Below, one piece after another: positions 35,387-44,566 of a stretch of DNA of 64,000 bases. Made by a program: the position numbers and the translations under genes. This stretch comes from Hirschia litorea (GTDB lineage Bacteria > Pseudomonadota > Alphaproteobacteria > Caulobacterales > Hyphomonadaceae). The notes below the pieces were generated by a model. That model ran no database searches, was not told the origin of the DNA, and was given only the letters and a program-made list of their open reading frames with translations. The number at the start of each line of letters is the position of its first letter. The stretch's first letter is position 1. The stretch spans positions 930,001 to 994,000 of the forward strand of contig NZ_JBHTBR010000005.1 of NCBI RefSeq assembly GCF_042665075.1, in the 5' to 3' direction.

Positions 35387-36538
35387 ATGGACGCCCTGAC
35401 TGTCCGGTCATTAGTTTTTCGGCAGTTCAACATGAAAAATTCTACCTCCAGCGGCCAGTTATCGGTGATAATTCCTGTCTATAACGAGGCGGATAATGTC
35501 ACGCGCGTTGTTGCGGCGTTGGATAAAGCGCTAGTTGATGTGTCTTGGGAGGTTGTATTTGTTGATGACCACTCACCAGACAATACGTCCCAGATAATAA
35601 CGGATATTGCCGCTCATGATCAGCGCGTTAGGTTGATCCATCGGGTGGGGAGGCGTGGATTATCATCGGCTGTAATTGAAGGAATAATGTCTTCGACTGC
35701 TGACTTTGTGGCTGTTATGGATGGAGACTTACAGCACGATGAAACTAAGCTGAAAGAGATGCTTTCAGCGGTATCATGCTCAGGGGATGGCGGGATCGAT
35801 ATCGCGATTGGGACACGATATACTGAAGGCGGCTCTACTGGCGATTGGAATTATGCGCGCAAGGTGATGAGCAAGTTCGCAAATTGGATCGCGCATAAAA
35901 TAACGCGTGTTGAACTCAAAGACCCAATGAGCGGCTTTTTCCTATTGAGACGAGATACGTTTTTGAACGTTGTGGAAGGGTTATCGGGTCTCGGTTTTAA
36001 GATATTGTTGGATATCCTTACAACATCAAAGTCCCCGCTAAAGGTTGCAGAAATACCCTATACTTTCCGTGTTCGGGAAGCTGGAGAGAGTAAGTTGGAT
36101 GCCTTGGCAGCGTGGGATTTTACAATGCTGTTGATAGATAAGCGGTTAGGGCAATTCGTTCCAGCAAGATTTGTGTCGTTTGCATGTGTAGGTTCATTCG
36201 GAATAATCGTGCATTTTCTAGTGCTTACCCTCGGTTTAGAACTTGGCGGTTTGGTTTTTAACTGGGCACATGGTTTAGCAGCAGCTGTCTCTATGGTTTC
36301 TAACTACTGGCTTAATAATCTACTGACCTATCGAGATAGAAGGCGTCGAGGCAGGAGGTGGTTTTCAGGGTTGATTAGCTTTATGGCTGTTTGCTCCCTG
36401 GGCGGTGTCGCAAATATTGGGATCGCAAGTGTACTATATTCAAGTAATACGCACTGGCTATTGTCGGCATTGGCGGGGGTCATAATAGGTGCGGTTTGGA
36501 ATTATGCTGCCACTGCGTTATATACTTGGCGAAACTAA
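35387..36538 (+). CDS. GT2 glycosyltransferase fused to GtrA-like membrane domain
   Basis: 383 residues. Residues about 25-255 are a family 2, dolichyl-phosphate mannose synthase-like transferase: LSVIIPVYNEADNV, FVDDHSPDNTSQ, AVMDGDLQHDE and SGFFLLRR. Residues about 258-383 are a GtrA-type domain of four membrane helices (FVSFACVGSFGIIVHFLVL to WNYAATALYTWR). The fusion makes polyprenyl-phosphate sugars and may flip or pass them for glycan decoration. The ATG at 35387 has GTAGGGA very close; the ATG at 35432 (MKNSTSS) fits the family start better but has no ribosome site. Monocistronic. Confidence 0.85.
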   Translation: MDALTVRSLVFRQFNMKNSTSSGQLSVIIPVYNEADNVTRVVAALDKALVDVSWEVVFVDDHSPDNTSQIITDIAAHDQRVRLIHRVGRRGLSSAVIEGIMSSTADFVAVMDGDLQHDETKLKEMLSAVSCSGDGGIDIAIGTRYTEGGSTGDWNYARKVMSKFANWIAHKITRVELKDPMSGFFLLRRDTFLNVVEGLSGLGFKILLDILTTSKSPLKVAEIPYTFRVREAGESKLDALAAWDFTMLLIDKRLGQFVPARFVSFACVGSFGIIVHFLVLTLGLELGGLVFNWAHGLAAAVSMVSNYWLNNLLTYRDRRRRGRRWFSGLISFMAVCSLGGVANIGIASVLYSSNTHWLLSALAGVIIGAVWNYAATALYTWRN

Positions 36539-36665
36539 CCAATTACGGTTAAAGCTTCTGTTGAGGTTTTTGGGGTGGGGAAGAGTATCGTGATTAGAGT
36601 AGAGGTTGGAGTTATTAAAACAAATAGAGGTGCCATTTAAGGGACCCAAACTGGAGGGGCGGTTT

Positions 36666-37337
36666 GTGACAATGAATACTGGGAAGATTACTAAACTAGA
36701 CGGACGTAGAATTAAGAGCCGTGAGAAATTAAAGAAGTCGCTTGCGGTTTTGCTAGAGCGAAAAAGTCTCGAGAAGATTACAATAGAAGAACTCGCAAGA
36801 GAAGCGGATGTTACACGTCCGACTTTTTACTCCAATTATAAAGACGTGCAGGCGATAGTGATCGAGTATGTGCACGAGCTTATGAAGAAGATGGTGGCTG
36901 AGTTTCAAAGAATTGATGTCGATCAGTCCATGACTTCAATGGAGCGAATTGAAGCTAGCCTCGTCTATTATATGGAGATGCTTCAAAACAATAATTGTAT
37001 CTTGTTAAGCGCAGCTTCTGGGCGCGCTGGTGACGAAGCACTTGAATTGATGCGTTCCTATAGCATGCGTATTTTATTAGTTCGCGCGGATCGTGTACCG
37101 ACCTCGGGAATGACGCCATTAGATTTGCAGATATCTATGTTTTTCTATTCTGGAGCTATCAACACGGCTCTTGAAGCCCACGCATCAGGTAAGATTGAGG
37201 CCACGCGGGAACAATTGGCGAAAAGCATCGCGACGCTGATACATCAAGGGCTTGGCCAAGAATTAGGGAATCCCGTTGATCCGCCAATGCCTATTTTAGC
37301 AAATGATCAGAGTTTGGCGAGCAACGAGGTTTTCTGA
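36666..37337 (+). CDS. TetR-family transcriptional regulator
   Basis: About 223 residues. The N-terminal helix-turn-helix is typical: SREKLKKSLAVLLERKSLEK, ITIEELAREADVTRPTFYSNYKD. The C-terminal helical part (about 75-205) is the ligand-binding and dimer domain. The GTG at 36666 is preferred since GGAGGGG lies six bases upstream; the frame continues back to 36606. It converges, with no gap, on a flavin reductase gene and lies near an MFS exporter, so it may repress that exporter (inference). The inducer is unknown. Confidence 0.85.
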   Translation: MTMNTGKITKLDGRRIKSREKLKKSLAVLLERKSLEKITIEELAREADVTRPTFYSNYKDVQAIVIEYVHELMKKMVAEFQRIDVDQSMTSMERIEASLVYYMEMLQNNNCILLSAASGRAGDEALELMRSYSMRILLVRADRVPTSGMTPLDLQISMFFYSGAINTALEAHASGKIEATREQLAKSIATLIHQGLGQELGNPVDPPMPILANDQSLASNEVF

Positions 37338-37826
37338 TTAGGTGCTTTTCGCCTTTATGAATTGACCTTGTGAAAAGATCAGGGCTTCGCCTTCTTGTTG
37401 ATGCGCTAAGTAAACTTGTCCAATGACGATGGAATGATCTCCAGCGTCATGGATGTTGTGCGTTTTGCATTCAAAGGTTGCGAGGCAGTTTTCGAGAATG
37501 GGAACATTCTCGTCATTCATATAATGCGGGAATTCTTGAAAACTGTCCTTATTTGAAGCGAAAGCGTGGCATATGTTTTTTTGCGCAAAGGTAAGAACAT
37601 GCACTGCAAAATGAGACGCATTGATAAAGGCGTCGTAGCGCGTTGAGCATTTGGCAGGTGCCCACATAATTAAAGGCGGCAATAGGGATAGGCTCGAAAA
37701 GCTATTGGCTGTTATACCAATGGGGCCAGCTGGTGTGTTGGCCGTTACTATCGTGACACCTGTTGAGAAGCGACTAAGCGCTGTGCGAAAGGCTTTCCCA
37801 TTATCTTTGGGTGAAAAATTCGCCAT
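37338..37826 (-). CDS. Flavin reductase domain protein (HpaC/RutF-like)
   Basis: A 162-residue flavin reductase-like protein. Motifs are FRTALSRFSTGVTIVTA, GITANSFSSLSLLPPLIMW and the C-terminal HDAGDHSIVIGQV. These enzymes reduce FMN or FAD with NAD(P)H and feed reduced flavin to a monooxygenase. No monooxygenase is next to it. It closely resembles the second copy at 49958-50452, which does sit beside an LLM monooxygenase, so this copy may serve another oxygenase or be a duplicate. Start ATG MANFSPKD, with no strong ribosome site. Confidence 0.85.
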   Translation of the reverse strand: MANFSPKDNGKAFRTALSRFSTGVTIVTANTPAGPIGITANSFSSLSLLPPLIMWAPAKCSTRYDAFINASHFAVHVLTFAQKNICHAFASNKDSFQEFPHYMNDENVPILENCLATFECKTHNIHDAGDHSIVIGQVYLAHQQEGEALIFSQGQFIKAKST

Positions 37827-37932
37827 ACCTTGCCTCTTATCAGTGTTACGATTGCTCCTTATTCAAATCATGTCTCGTTCCGAAATTGAATAAGAAACTG
37901 CATATTTCTAAAATTAATTCGGCGTTTAAGGG

Positions 37933-39180
37933 CTAAACTATGGGGGGTGGCGATTGTGATATATTGTCTATTTTCTGAGCTCTCCAAAAGGGAAGCATCA
38001 TGATTGCGCCTAAAGCACCAACAAATATAAACGGTCCCATTGTATGTATATTGTAGAGACCAAAGGCAAAAACGGGTGAGAAAATAAATCCAATCGCACC
38101 AGCTGCGATTGCCAAACCAGACGCGCTGCCTTGCTCCGTTGGAGAGATACGCATGGATATGGCGGCGATAGTTCCTGGCATGAGTAATCCGCTACCCAGT
38201 CCTGTAATGAACATGCCTACCAAAAGCATTTCAAACGTGGAGGAAGCACTTATAAAGCTATTGCCAATTACAAGCCCCAAAGGCCCGATCGCCATAAGTC
38301 GAGAAGGGGGGAGTTTTAGTTTTTGGATAAGAATGATCTGTCCGGCGAGAGAGGAAATGGCGGATGCAGTTAAAGCCGTTCCAACCGCTTTTTGAGCGTC
38401 ATCAGGGGACATGTTGAAGGCATCAATAATATAGAAGCCAATAATTTGAACGGGAATTGAGATTGCGCAACCTGAAAGTAGGTTAAAACCCAGCAACCGG
38501 AATATTCGGTTGTCAGAAATCTTCATACGAGGCGATTCTTTTTGAGCCTTGGGCGGTGTTTCTTCCACTAAGAAATAACCGAGTAGAGCAAATGTTATCG
38601 CGCCTATAGCTGCCATGATGAAAAGAGGCATAACCGCTCCGAAGACCGATAAATATCCAGCGGAAGCAGGACCAAGAACTGTTCCTAATCCATAGGCTGC
38701 GGCGTATTTCGCCATGCCGGAGGCGCGTTGGTCTAAAGGAGTTCTATCTGCGATATATGCAGTGCTTGCTGATGCGGAAGCAGCTGAGAATAGGCCGGAA
38801 ACGCTGCGAACTAACATCAAAACGATGTAGAGCGTAACACCATGTAAGCCGCCAAGAATGCCATATTCCAACAGACCAGCAAAAGCGAATGTGGAAAGAA
38901 CGAATCCGGCCATTCCTAATAAAATAAAGGGCCGCCTTCCATATTGGTCACTTTTACGGCCACACCACGGACCAGCGAGCGTGAAAACAATCGCTGATAA
39001 GGTAAAGATGGTGCCAACCTGAAATTCTTTTAGGCCAAGGTCACGCGCGAGTGGTGGAAGAATGGCAAACAGCATTGTTTGGCCAGATCCCGTGCATCCA
39101 ACTGCGACCAATAAGAGCCACATTCCGATTTTGCGCTTGAGGTCCGTAGAGATACTTAAGTGTAAGCCTAGATTGGCCAT
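37933..39180 (-). CDS. MFS transporter
   Basis: A 415-residue inner-membrane protein with about twelve helices and the major-facilitator loop GPWCGRKSDQYGRRPFILLG between helices 2 and 3. The shape resembles the multidrug/sugar-efflux DHA1 group (TetA/Bcr-like), including the RASGMAKYAAAYGLGTVLGP stretch in helix 5. The substrate cannot be assigned. The nearby TetR regulator is the likely controller if it is a drug exporter. The gene starts with ATG at 39180. Confidence 0.85.
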   Translation of the reverse strand: MANLGLHLSISTDLKRKIGMWLLLVAVGCTGSGQTMLFAILPPLARDLGLKEFQVGTIFTLSAIVFTLAGPWCGRKSDQYGRRPFILLGMAGFVLSTFAFAGLLEYGILGGLHGVTLYIVLMLVRSVSGLFSAASASASTAYIADRTPLDQRASGMAKYAAAYGLGTVLGPASAGYLSVFGAVMPLFIMAAIGAITFALLGYFLVEETPPKAQKESPRMKISDNRIFRLLGFNLLSGCAISIPVQIIGFYIIDAFNMSPDDAQKAVGTALTASAISSLAGQIILIQKLKLPPSRLMAIGPLGLVIGNSFISASSTFEMLLVGMFITGLGSGLLMPGTIAAISMRISPTEQGSASGLAIAAGAIGFIFSPVFAFGLYNIHTMGPFIFVGALGAIMMLPFWRAQKIDNISQSPPPIV

Positions 39181-39341
39181 AATGGAAATTCCACAGAGGG
39201 GAGTTCGCAGCGAATATAAGCGAACATAAAAGATATACCATTTACTATAGGTGTGCTTTTGTAAAACACAACATATTTCAAGAAAGCTAACTTCTTACTT
39301 TAACCAGCTGAAGAATCGAAAAGTGAAAGACATTCTGTTTC

Positions 39342-39370
39342 TTGACAACGTAGTCAAAATTTTGTGTACT
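39342..39370 (+). promoter_or_regulatory. Candidate promoter with palindrome, upstream of GH3 gene
   Basis: TTGACA, 17 bases, TGTACT, followed after 27 bases by the start codon. The -35 box is part of the inverted repeat TTGAC-AACGTA-GTCAA (39342-39357), which could be a repressor operator. Confidence 0.4.
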
Positions 39371-39397
39371 CCCTCAAAATGTAGATAGGGAAGTGCA

Positions 39398-41935
39398 ATG
39401 GGTACGACGTTTAAACTGAAATTTATGGCTGCTTGCATGATGAGCACTGCACTATTTGCATGTGCTGAATCAGATGTTCCAACAAAAAGTGTTGATGCTA
39501 TGGAAGAAACGAAAGTGCTTTGGAAGGAAGGGGTTGCGACGCCTGACCTTTGGCCAGCGCTTGATGCATTGCCTTTAGATCAAGAAGTAGAGCAGCGTGC
39601 CGCTGAACTTCTCTCTAAAATGACGTTAGAACAGAAAGTTGGACAGGTTATTCAAGCTGATAGCGATTCTATTACGCCTGAAGAAGTCAAACAGTATCGT
39701 TTAGGTTCAGTGTTGAGTGGAGGAAGTTCTGCTCCTGGGGATTTGCCGCACGCACCTACACAAGCTTGGCTTGAGGCTGCGGATGCTTATTTTACCGCTT
39801 CTATTGATCCTGAAGGCGTAGAGGTGGCTATCCCTCTTATTTGGGGCATTGATGCAGTCCATGGACACGCGAATTTAGATGGCGCAGTCGTTTTCCCTCA
39901 CAATATTGGTCTAGGTGCAGCGAATAACCCTGATTTGATTGAAAAAATTTCAGAGGTGACAGCAAAAGAGCTCATCGTTTCTGGTCATGATTGGACGTTC
40001 GCGCCAACGCTGGCTGTACCAAGAGATGCACGCTGGGGCCGTACGTATGAAGGTTTTTCACAATCGCCTGAGATTACAAGCCAATATTCATCTCGTATCG
40101 TTGAAGGCCTTCAAGGTGTTTACGGGGCTGATGGGTTTATGGGGCCTGGTCGTGTGATTTCGAGTGCGAAACACTTCCTTGGTGATGGTGCAACCAAGGG
40201 AGGCATTGACCAAGGTGATGCAGACATCACCGAAGAAGAATTGCGTGACATAGATGCCGCTGGATATATTGGTGCGGTTGAATCTGGTGTTCAGACAATT
40301 ATGGCGTCATTTTCAAGTTGGAATGGCAAAAAAATGCATGGAAACAAATCTCTACTGACGGGTGTTTTGAAAGAGAGAATGAATTTTCAAGGGTTTATAG
40401 TCGGGGATTGGAACGGCCATGGTCAGGTGGCTGGATGTACGAACACTGACTGTCCCCAAGCGATTAATGCTGGTCTTGATATGTATATGGCCCCTGACAG
40501 CTGGAAAGGATTATATGAAACGACCTTGGCTCACGTGAAATCAGGTGTGATTTCTCAAGAACGTCTGGATGATGCTGTATACCGAATTTTGCGCGTGAAA
40601 TTGGCGTCAGGCATTTTTGAAAAAGGACTGCCGAGCGAACGTAAATTTGCAGGTGATGAAAGTATTTTAGGATCCCAAGAGCACCGTGCTGTTGCGCGTC
40701 AAGCTGTTCGAGAGTCGATGGTTTTGTTGAAAAACAACGACAAGACTTTGCCCCTTGATGCGAGTAAAACTGTGCTGGTTATAGGTGATGGGGCCAATAG
40801 TATTTCAAAAGTTGCTGGAGGTTGGACCCTGTCTTGGCAAGGTGGTGGTGCAAGTAACGATTTGTTTCCTAACGGAATAAGCGTCCTTGATGCAATTAAG
40901 AATGTAGTTGAACCTGCTGGCGGTAAGGTTGTATTCAGTGCAAATGGCGACATCCCTGAGGGCATATCTCCAGATGCTGTAATCGCTGTTTATGGTGAAG
41001 ACCCATATGCAGAGTTTCAAGGTGATGTTGAGCACCTTGCTTTCGTAGACAATGGATTTGATACAGAGACACTTGGCACACTCAAGGATGCTGGATTGTC
41101 TGTCGTATCAGTATTCCTATCTGGGCGCACATTATGGGCAAACCCGCAAATCAATGATTCTGATGCATTTATTGCAGCTTGGCTTCCTGGAAGTGAGGGG
41201 AGTGGTGTCGCTGATATGCTATTTAGAACCGACCCTTCCTATGAATTTACAGGGCGCTTGCCTTATAAATGGCCAGCAACTGCAGATGCAGACAAAGCAT
41301 TAGAAGACAAACCGTTATTTGATATAGGATATGGGTTGTCCTATGCCTCTGCTATGGCTGTGCCTCAGCTCTCTGAGGAGGCTGGTGTCGAGCTGTCAGT
41401 AGCCGGCTCTAAGGGTGAAGTCTTTGTGAAAGGTGGGATCGTATCCCCTTGGTCACTCGTGTCGGTAAATGCTGACGGATATGAAGTTGCAAATGAAACA
41501 ACAGATATCAAAGTTGGGCGCGTTGACTATCTAGCTCAAGAAGACGCGCTTAAACTTGAGTGGCAGTCAGATCTCTCATCAACGACAAAAGCAGCATTTT
41601 ATGCGGACACACCATTTGATTTATTTAGAGAGTCAAATGGAGCAATGGAGTTAGCATTTGCGGTTACGTCATTGAATGAAGATGATGTGGATCTTCAAGT
41701 TCAACTTGGGTGTTCTCGCACCGACGAATGCGCGCCAGCATTAAATGTAAATGCTCAAGCAGGTGTGTGGAATGAAGTGCGCGTGTCTTTGAGCTGTTTT
41801 GCTGATCAAGGTGTTGATATGGCGCAGCTCGACTCAATTTTATCAATTTCTGCAGAAGCTGGCTCAGTTATTGGGCTTGGCGATGTGCGCGTCGTTGCTG
41901 ATGCGGATGGTGTGCAGACCTGCCCGGGAAAGTAG
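39398..41935 (+). CDS. GH3 exo-beta-glucosidase/glucan glucohydrolase lipoprotein
   Basis: 845 residues. It has a lipoprotein signal with lipobox LFAC (MMSTALFACAES), so it is anchored in the outer membrane or periplasm. The GH3 N-terminal barrel has LSKMTLEQKVGQVIQAD, IWGIDAVHGHAN, HDWTFAPTLAVPRDARWGRT and SSAKHFLGDG; the nucleophile Asp is in GFIVGDWNGHGQ. The C-terminal GH3 domain (VLLKNNDKTLPLD, GGWTLSWQGG, LPGSEGSGVADML) is followed by about 190 residues of a beta-sandwich module typical of 1,4-beta-D-glucan glucohydrolases. It removes glucose from beta-glucan ends, for example algal laminarin or cello-oligosaccharides. Confidence 0.92.
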   Translation: MGTTFKLKFMAACMMSTALFACAESDVPTKSVDAMEETKVLWKEGVATPDLWPALDALPLDQEVEQRAAELLSKMTLEQKVGQVIQADSDSITPEEVKQYRLGSVLSGGSSAPGDLPHAPTQAWLEAADAYFTASIDPEGVEVAIPLIWGIDAVHGHANLDGAVVFPHNIGLGAANNPDLIEKISEVTAKELIVSGHDWTFAPTLAVPRDARWGRTYEGFSQSPEITSQYSSRIVEGLQGVYGADGFMGPGRVISSAKHFLGDGATKGGIDQGDADITEEELRDIDAAGYIGAVESGVQTIMASFSSWNGKKMHGNKSLLTGVLKERMNFQGFIVGDWNGHGQVAGCTNTDCPQAINAGLDMYMAPDSWKGLYETTLAHVKSGVISQERLDDAVYRILRVKLASGIFEKGLPSERKFAGDESILGSQEHRAVARQAVRESMVLLKNNDKTLPLDASKTVLVIGDGANSISKVAGGWTLSWQGGGASNDLFPNGISVLDAIKNVVEPAGGKVVFSANGDIPEGISPDAVIAVYGEDPYAEFQGDVEHLAFVDNGFDTETLGTLKDAGLSVVSVFLSGRTLWANPQINDSDAFIAAWLPGSEGSGVADMLFRTDPSYEFTGRLPYKWPATADADKALEDKPLFDIGYGLSYASAMAVPQLSEEAGVELSVAGSKGEVFVKGGIVSPWSLVSVNADGYEVANETTDIKVGRVDYLAQEDALKLEWQSDLSSTTKAAFYADTPFDLFRESNGAMELAFAVTSLNEDDVDLQVQLGCSRTDECAPALNVNAQAGVWNEVRVSLSCFADQGVDMAQLDSILSISAEAGSVIGLGDVRVVADADGVQTCPGK

Positions 41936-42013
41936 TGATGGTCTAGCGCCAATGTAGAGGACATATCTCCCGATTGAGTAGTTTATATTCAATCTCTCCG
42001 ACGTCCCACTTAT

Positions 42014-42048
42014 TACCCTGACCCCTCAAAAGGGTCAGGGTATTTTTT
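42014..42048 (+). terminator. Rho-independent terminator after GH3 gene
   Basis: ACCCTGACCC/GGGTCAGGGT, a perfect ten-base stem with a seven-base loop, followed by ATTTTTT. Orientation fits the GH3 gene; it may also serve the converging egtD gene. Confidence 0.9.
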
Positions 42049-42085
42049 GTATCAAAGGAGGAAGTGCGTTGAATTGAGGGTCTGT

Positions 42086-43021
42086 TTAATTCAACAATAC
42101 CAAGGCCATGCTGGGAGAGGGTGACTGCCAGACATTTTGGATTTTCCAATTTGATGCAGTTGCAAGTTTTTCTATCTGTTCCAATGTGAACTTGCGTGAA
42201 TTTTCAGTGTGAATGCTTTCATCTTTGAGGAGATTGAAGGTGTGTCCCCCAATAGAAACAGATTGTGTTTTTTCACTCACTAAATGCATTTCTATTTTAT
42301 GCTGTTGGGCATTCCATCTCGCTTCATGCTTGAAGGCGCTGAGTTGAAAGTTAGCACCTAATTCATGGTTGATACGGGCCAATAAGTTCAAGTTGAAATC
42401 AGCGGTGATCCCTTGGGCATCATTATATGCAGGGATGAGTGTGTCAGGATCTTGATTGATATCCACCCCCAATAAAAATTGTCCATTTGGGCCAAGATGT
42501 TTACGCGCTTTGCTAAGAAAGAGGCGAATATCTTTGTCATCCAAATTTCCTAGTGTCGAACCAGGAAAGAAGCCTAATGAGGGTGTTTGGCTTGCCGGTA
42601 TTTTCAGATCTGGATCCAAGAAACTCCCAACAATAGGTTGGACCGTAATGTCGGGATATTCATCCTGGAGCTTTTGAGAGGCTGACAGAAGGAAGCTTTT
42701 GGATACATCTATCGGCACATATGTGTTGGCACTATCAAGCGTATCGAGGAGGAGACGTACCTTCCGTAATGCACCTGCGCCATATTCCACGATGCGGATA
42801 TCATCAGCTGTAAATTCGCGTATCTCTGAAGCGACAAGTGAAAGGAGGTCCAATTCGGTTCGTGTTGGATAATATTCTGGCAACTGGGTGATCTCTTCAA
42901 AAAGATCTGACCCATGCTTGTCGTAAAAATATTTGCAGGGCAGTGTTTTGGGAGATGCTGACATGCCCTCAATCACATCATTGAAAAATTCACATTCAGA
43001 ACGGGAAACCATATCGAGCAT
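42086..43021 (-). CDS. egtD: L-histidine N-alpha-methyltransferase (ergothioneine synthesis)
   Basis: A 311-residue SAM-dependent enzyme of the EgtD family that trimethylates histidine to hercynine. Motifs are PKTLPCKYFYDKHGSDLFE, LPEYYPTRTELDLL, the SAM-binding IVEYGAGALRKVRLLLD, FFPGSTLGN and LLGVDINQDP, all in order. The ATG at 43021 overlaps the TAA of egtB by one base, so translation is coupled. The frame extends to 43063 inside egtB, which is not the start. The product goes to EgtB. No egtC or egtE gene is next to it. Confidence 0.95.
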   Translation of the reverse strand: MLDMVSRSECEFFNDVIEGMSASPKTLPCKYFYDKHGSDLFEEITQLPEYYPTRTELDLLSLVASEIREFTADDIRIVEYGAGALRKVRLLLDTLDSANTYVPIDVSKSFLLSASQKLQDEYPDITVQPIVGSFLDPDLKIPASQTPSLGFFPGSTLGNLDDKDIRLFLSKARKHLGPNGQFLLGVDINQDPDTLIPAYNDAQGITADFNLNLLARINHELGANFQLSAFKHEARWNAQQHKIEMHLVSEKTQSVSIGGHTFNLLKDESIHTENSRKFTLEQIEKLATASNWKIQNVWQSPSPSMALVLLN

Positions 43022-44292
43022 TAGACTATATCCTTTGCGAGGCGGAGGCCAGAAAATTGCCAACGTTTATCTGGATGAAAGAAATTGCGGTAAGAGGCGC
43101 GTGAGTGGTTTGGAGAAGTGACGCATGAGCCGCCACGCAGAACCATCTGTCCACTCATGAATTTGCCATTGTATTCACCAATCGCGCCGTCATTTATCTG
43201 AAACCCAGGATAGGGAAGGAACGCGCTGCCCGTCCATTCCCATACGTCAGAATAGAGGCCAAGGAGGTCATCACCCGTTTGAGGTTTTGGCTTTAGAGTG
43301 GGGGCCAGCGATGTTTTTTGGGTGCTTGATTGTTTGGCGGCGTATTCCCATTCGGCTTCAGTAGGGAGACGTGCGCCAGCCCAACTTGCATATGCATCAG
43401 CTTCATAAAAGCTGACGTGGCAAACAGGTGCATTTAAATCAATTGGTTGGAAGCCTTCCAGCGTCATAGTCCACCATTGGCCATCATGCTTTTCCCAATA
43501 GAGGGGAGATTTCCATTGTTGTGAGTTTAGTGTCGCGAAGCCATCGGAGAGCCAATATTGGGGGCTTTCATACCCGCCTGCGTCCATGAATTTTATCCAC
43601 TCTGCGTTCGTGACTACGCGATTGGCGAGTGCAAATGGTGCGATATAAACTTTATGTTCGGGGCATTCGCAGTCGAAAGAAAAAGCGTCATTTGGTTCTG
43701 CTGACATACCAATATGGGTTAGCTCTGGCTCAAATTCTTTCCAAGTGAGCGGTGATGGAGATTGGCTATTTATCTCAGGTGAGGGGCGTTGGAGGGCTGG
43801 TTTAAGTGGGCTGTGAGAGAATAAGTGCAAAATATCAGTATGGATGAGTTCCTGATGTTGTTCTTCGTGCGCGATACCCAAAGCGATTAGTTCACTTTTG
43901 ACAGCCCCAACTTTAAACAAGGTATTGATTTTCCCATCGACATAAGCGCGATATTTGCGCACTTCATCTAAGCTTGGGCGCGTAATAAGGCCACGTTTAT
44001 CGCGAGCTTGCCGCGTACCGATTGCTTCGTAATAGGAGTTGAAGAGGAAAGCAAAATTTGGATCAAAACGGATGCTGTCTCCCAAATGGGGAACCAAAAT
44101 GAATTCTTCAAAAAACCAACTCGTATGCGCTAGATGCCACTTTGCAGGACTGGCATCAGGCATGGATTGCGCATTTGCATCTGCATCAGACAGTGTTTCG
44201 CATATAGCGAGCGTGCGCTGCCTCACATCGTTAAACTTTTCCTGTAAGGAAGAGGAGGGCGTGTTGATTATGTGTGCATCGGCAGAAAGCAA
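43021..44292 (-). CDS. egtB: Ergothioneine biosynthesis sulfoxide synthase
   Basis: A 423-residue non-heme iron enzyme that joins hercynine with a thiol (glutamylcysteine or cysteine) to the sulfoxide precursor of ergothioneine. The N-terminal DinB_2-like domain holds iron ligands in KWHLAHTSWFFEEF and GIAHEEQHQELIHTDIL. The C-terminal formylglycine-generating-like domain has ARLPTEAEWEYAAK, DVWEWTGS and VLRGGSCVT. Without egtA and egtC nearby the thiol donor may be cysteine (inference). It is the first gene of the pair. 274 bases upstream, to 44566, hold no gene or clear signal. Confidence 0.95.
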   Translation of the reverse strand: MLSADAHIINTPSSSLQEKFNDVRQRTLAICETLSDADANAQSMPDASPAKWHLAHTSWFFEEFILVPHLGDSIRFDPNFAFLFNSYYEAIGTRQARDKRGLITRPSLDEVRKYRAYVDGKINTLFKVGAVKSELIALGIAHEEQHQELIHTDILHLFSHSPLKPALQRPSPEINSQSPSPLTWKEFEPELTHIGMSAEPNDAFSFDCECPEHKVYIAPFALANRVVTNAEWIKFMDAGGYESPQYWLSDGFATLNSQQWKSPLYWEKHDGQWWTMTLEGFQPIDLNAPVCHVSFYEADAYASWAGARLPTEAEWEYAAKQSSTQKTSLAPTLKPKPQTGDDLLGLYSDVWEWTGSAFLPYPGFQINDGAIGEYNGKFMSGQMVLRGGSCVTSPNHSRASYRNFFHPDKRWQFSGLRLAKDIV

Positions 44293-44566
44293 GTTCTTAT
44301 CCTGTCAGGTTTCTGAATAACGGCATGTCTCAATTACAATATGCACTCCTATGTACCAAAAAAAGTCAGTAGGTACGGTATGGTATGATCACTTTCGCGT
44401 TAACCTAACTGTTTTGAGCGATAAAAGGTTCCCTGATATCTTCAATCAGAAGCGGTCTAAGATATTTCGGAGAGGCTTCGTTAGGGGTGTGATTGTTTAA
44501 GCTTGACGGACTTGATTTCTAAAGGCTCGATATAAGTTAAACATAATAATGTGACGACAGGTTGAT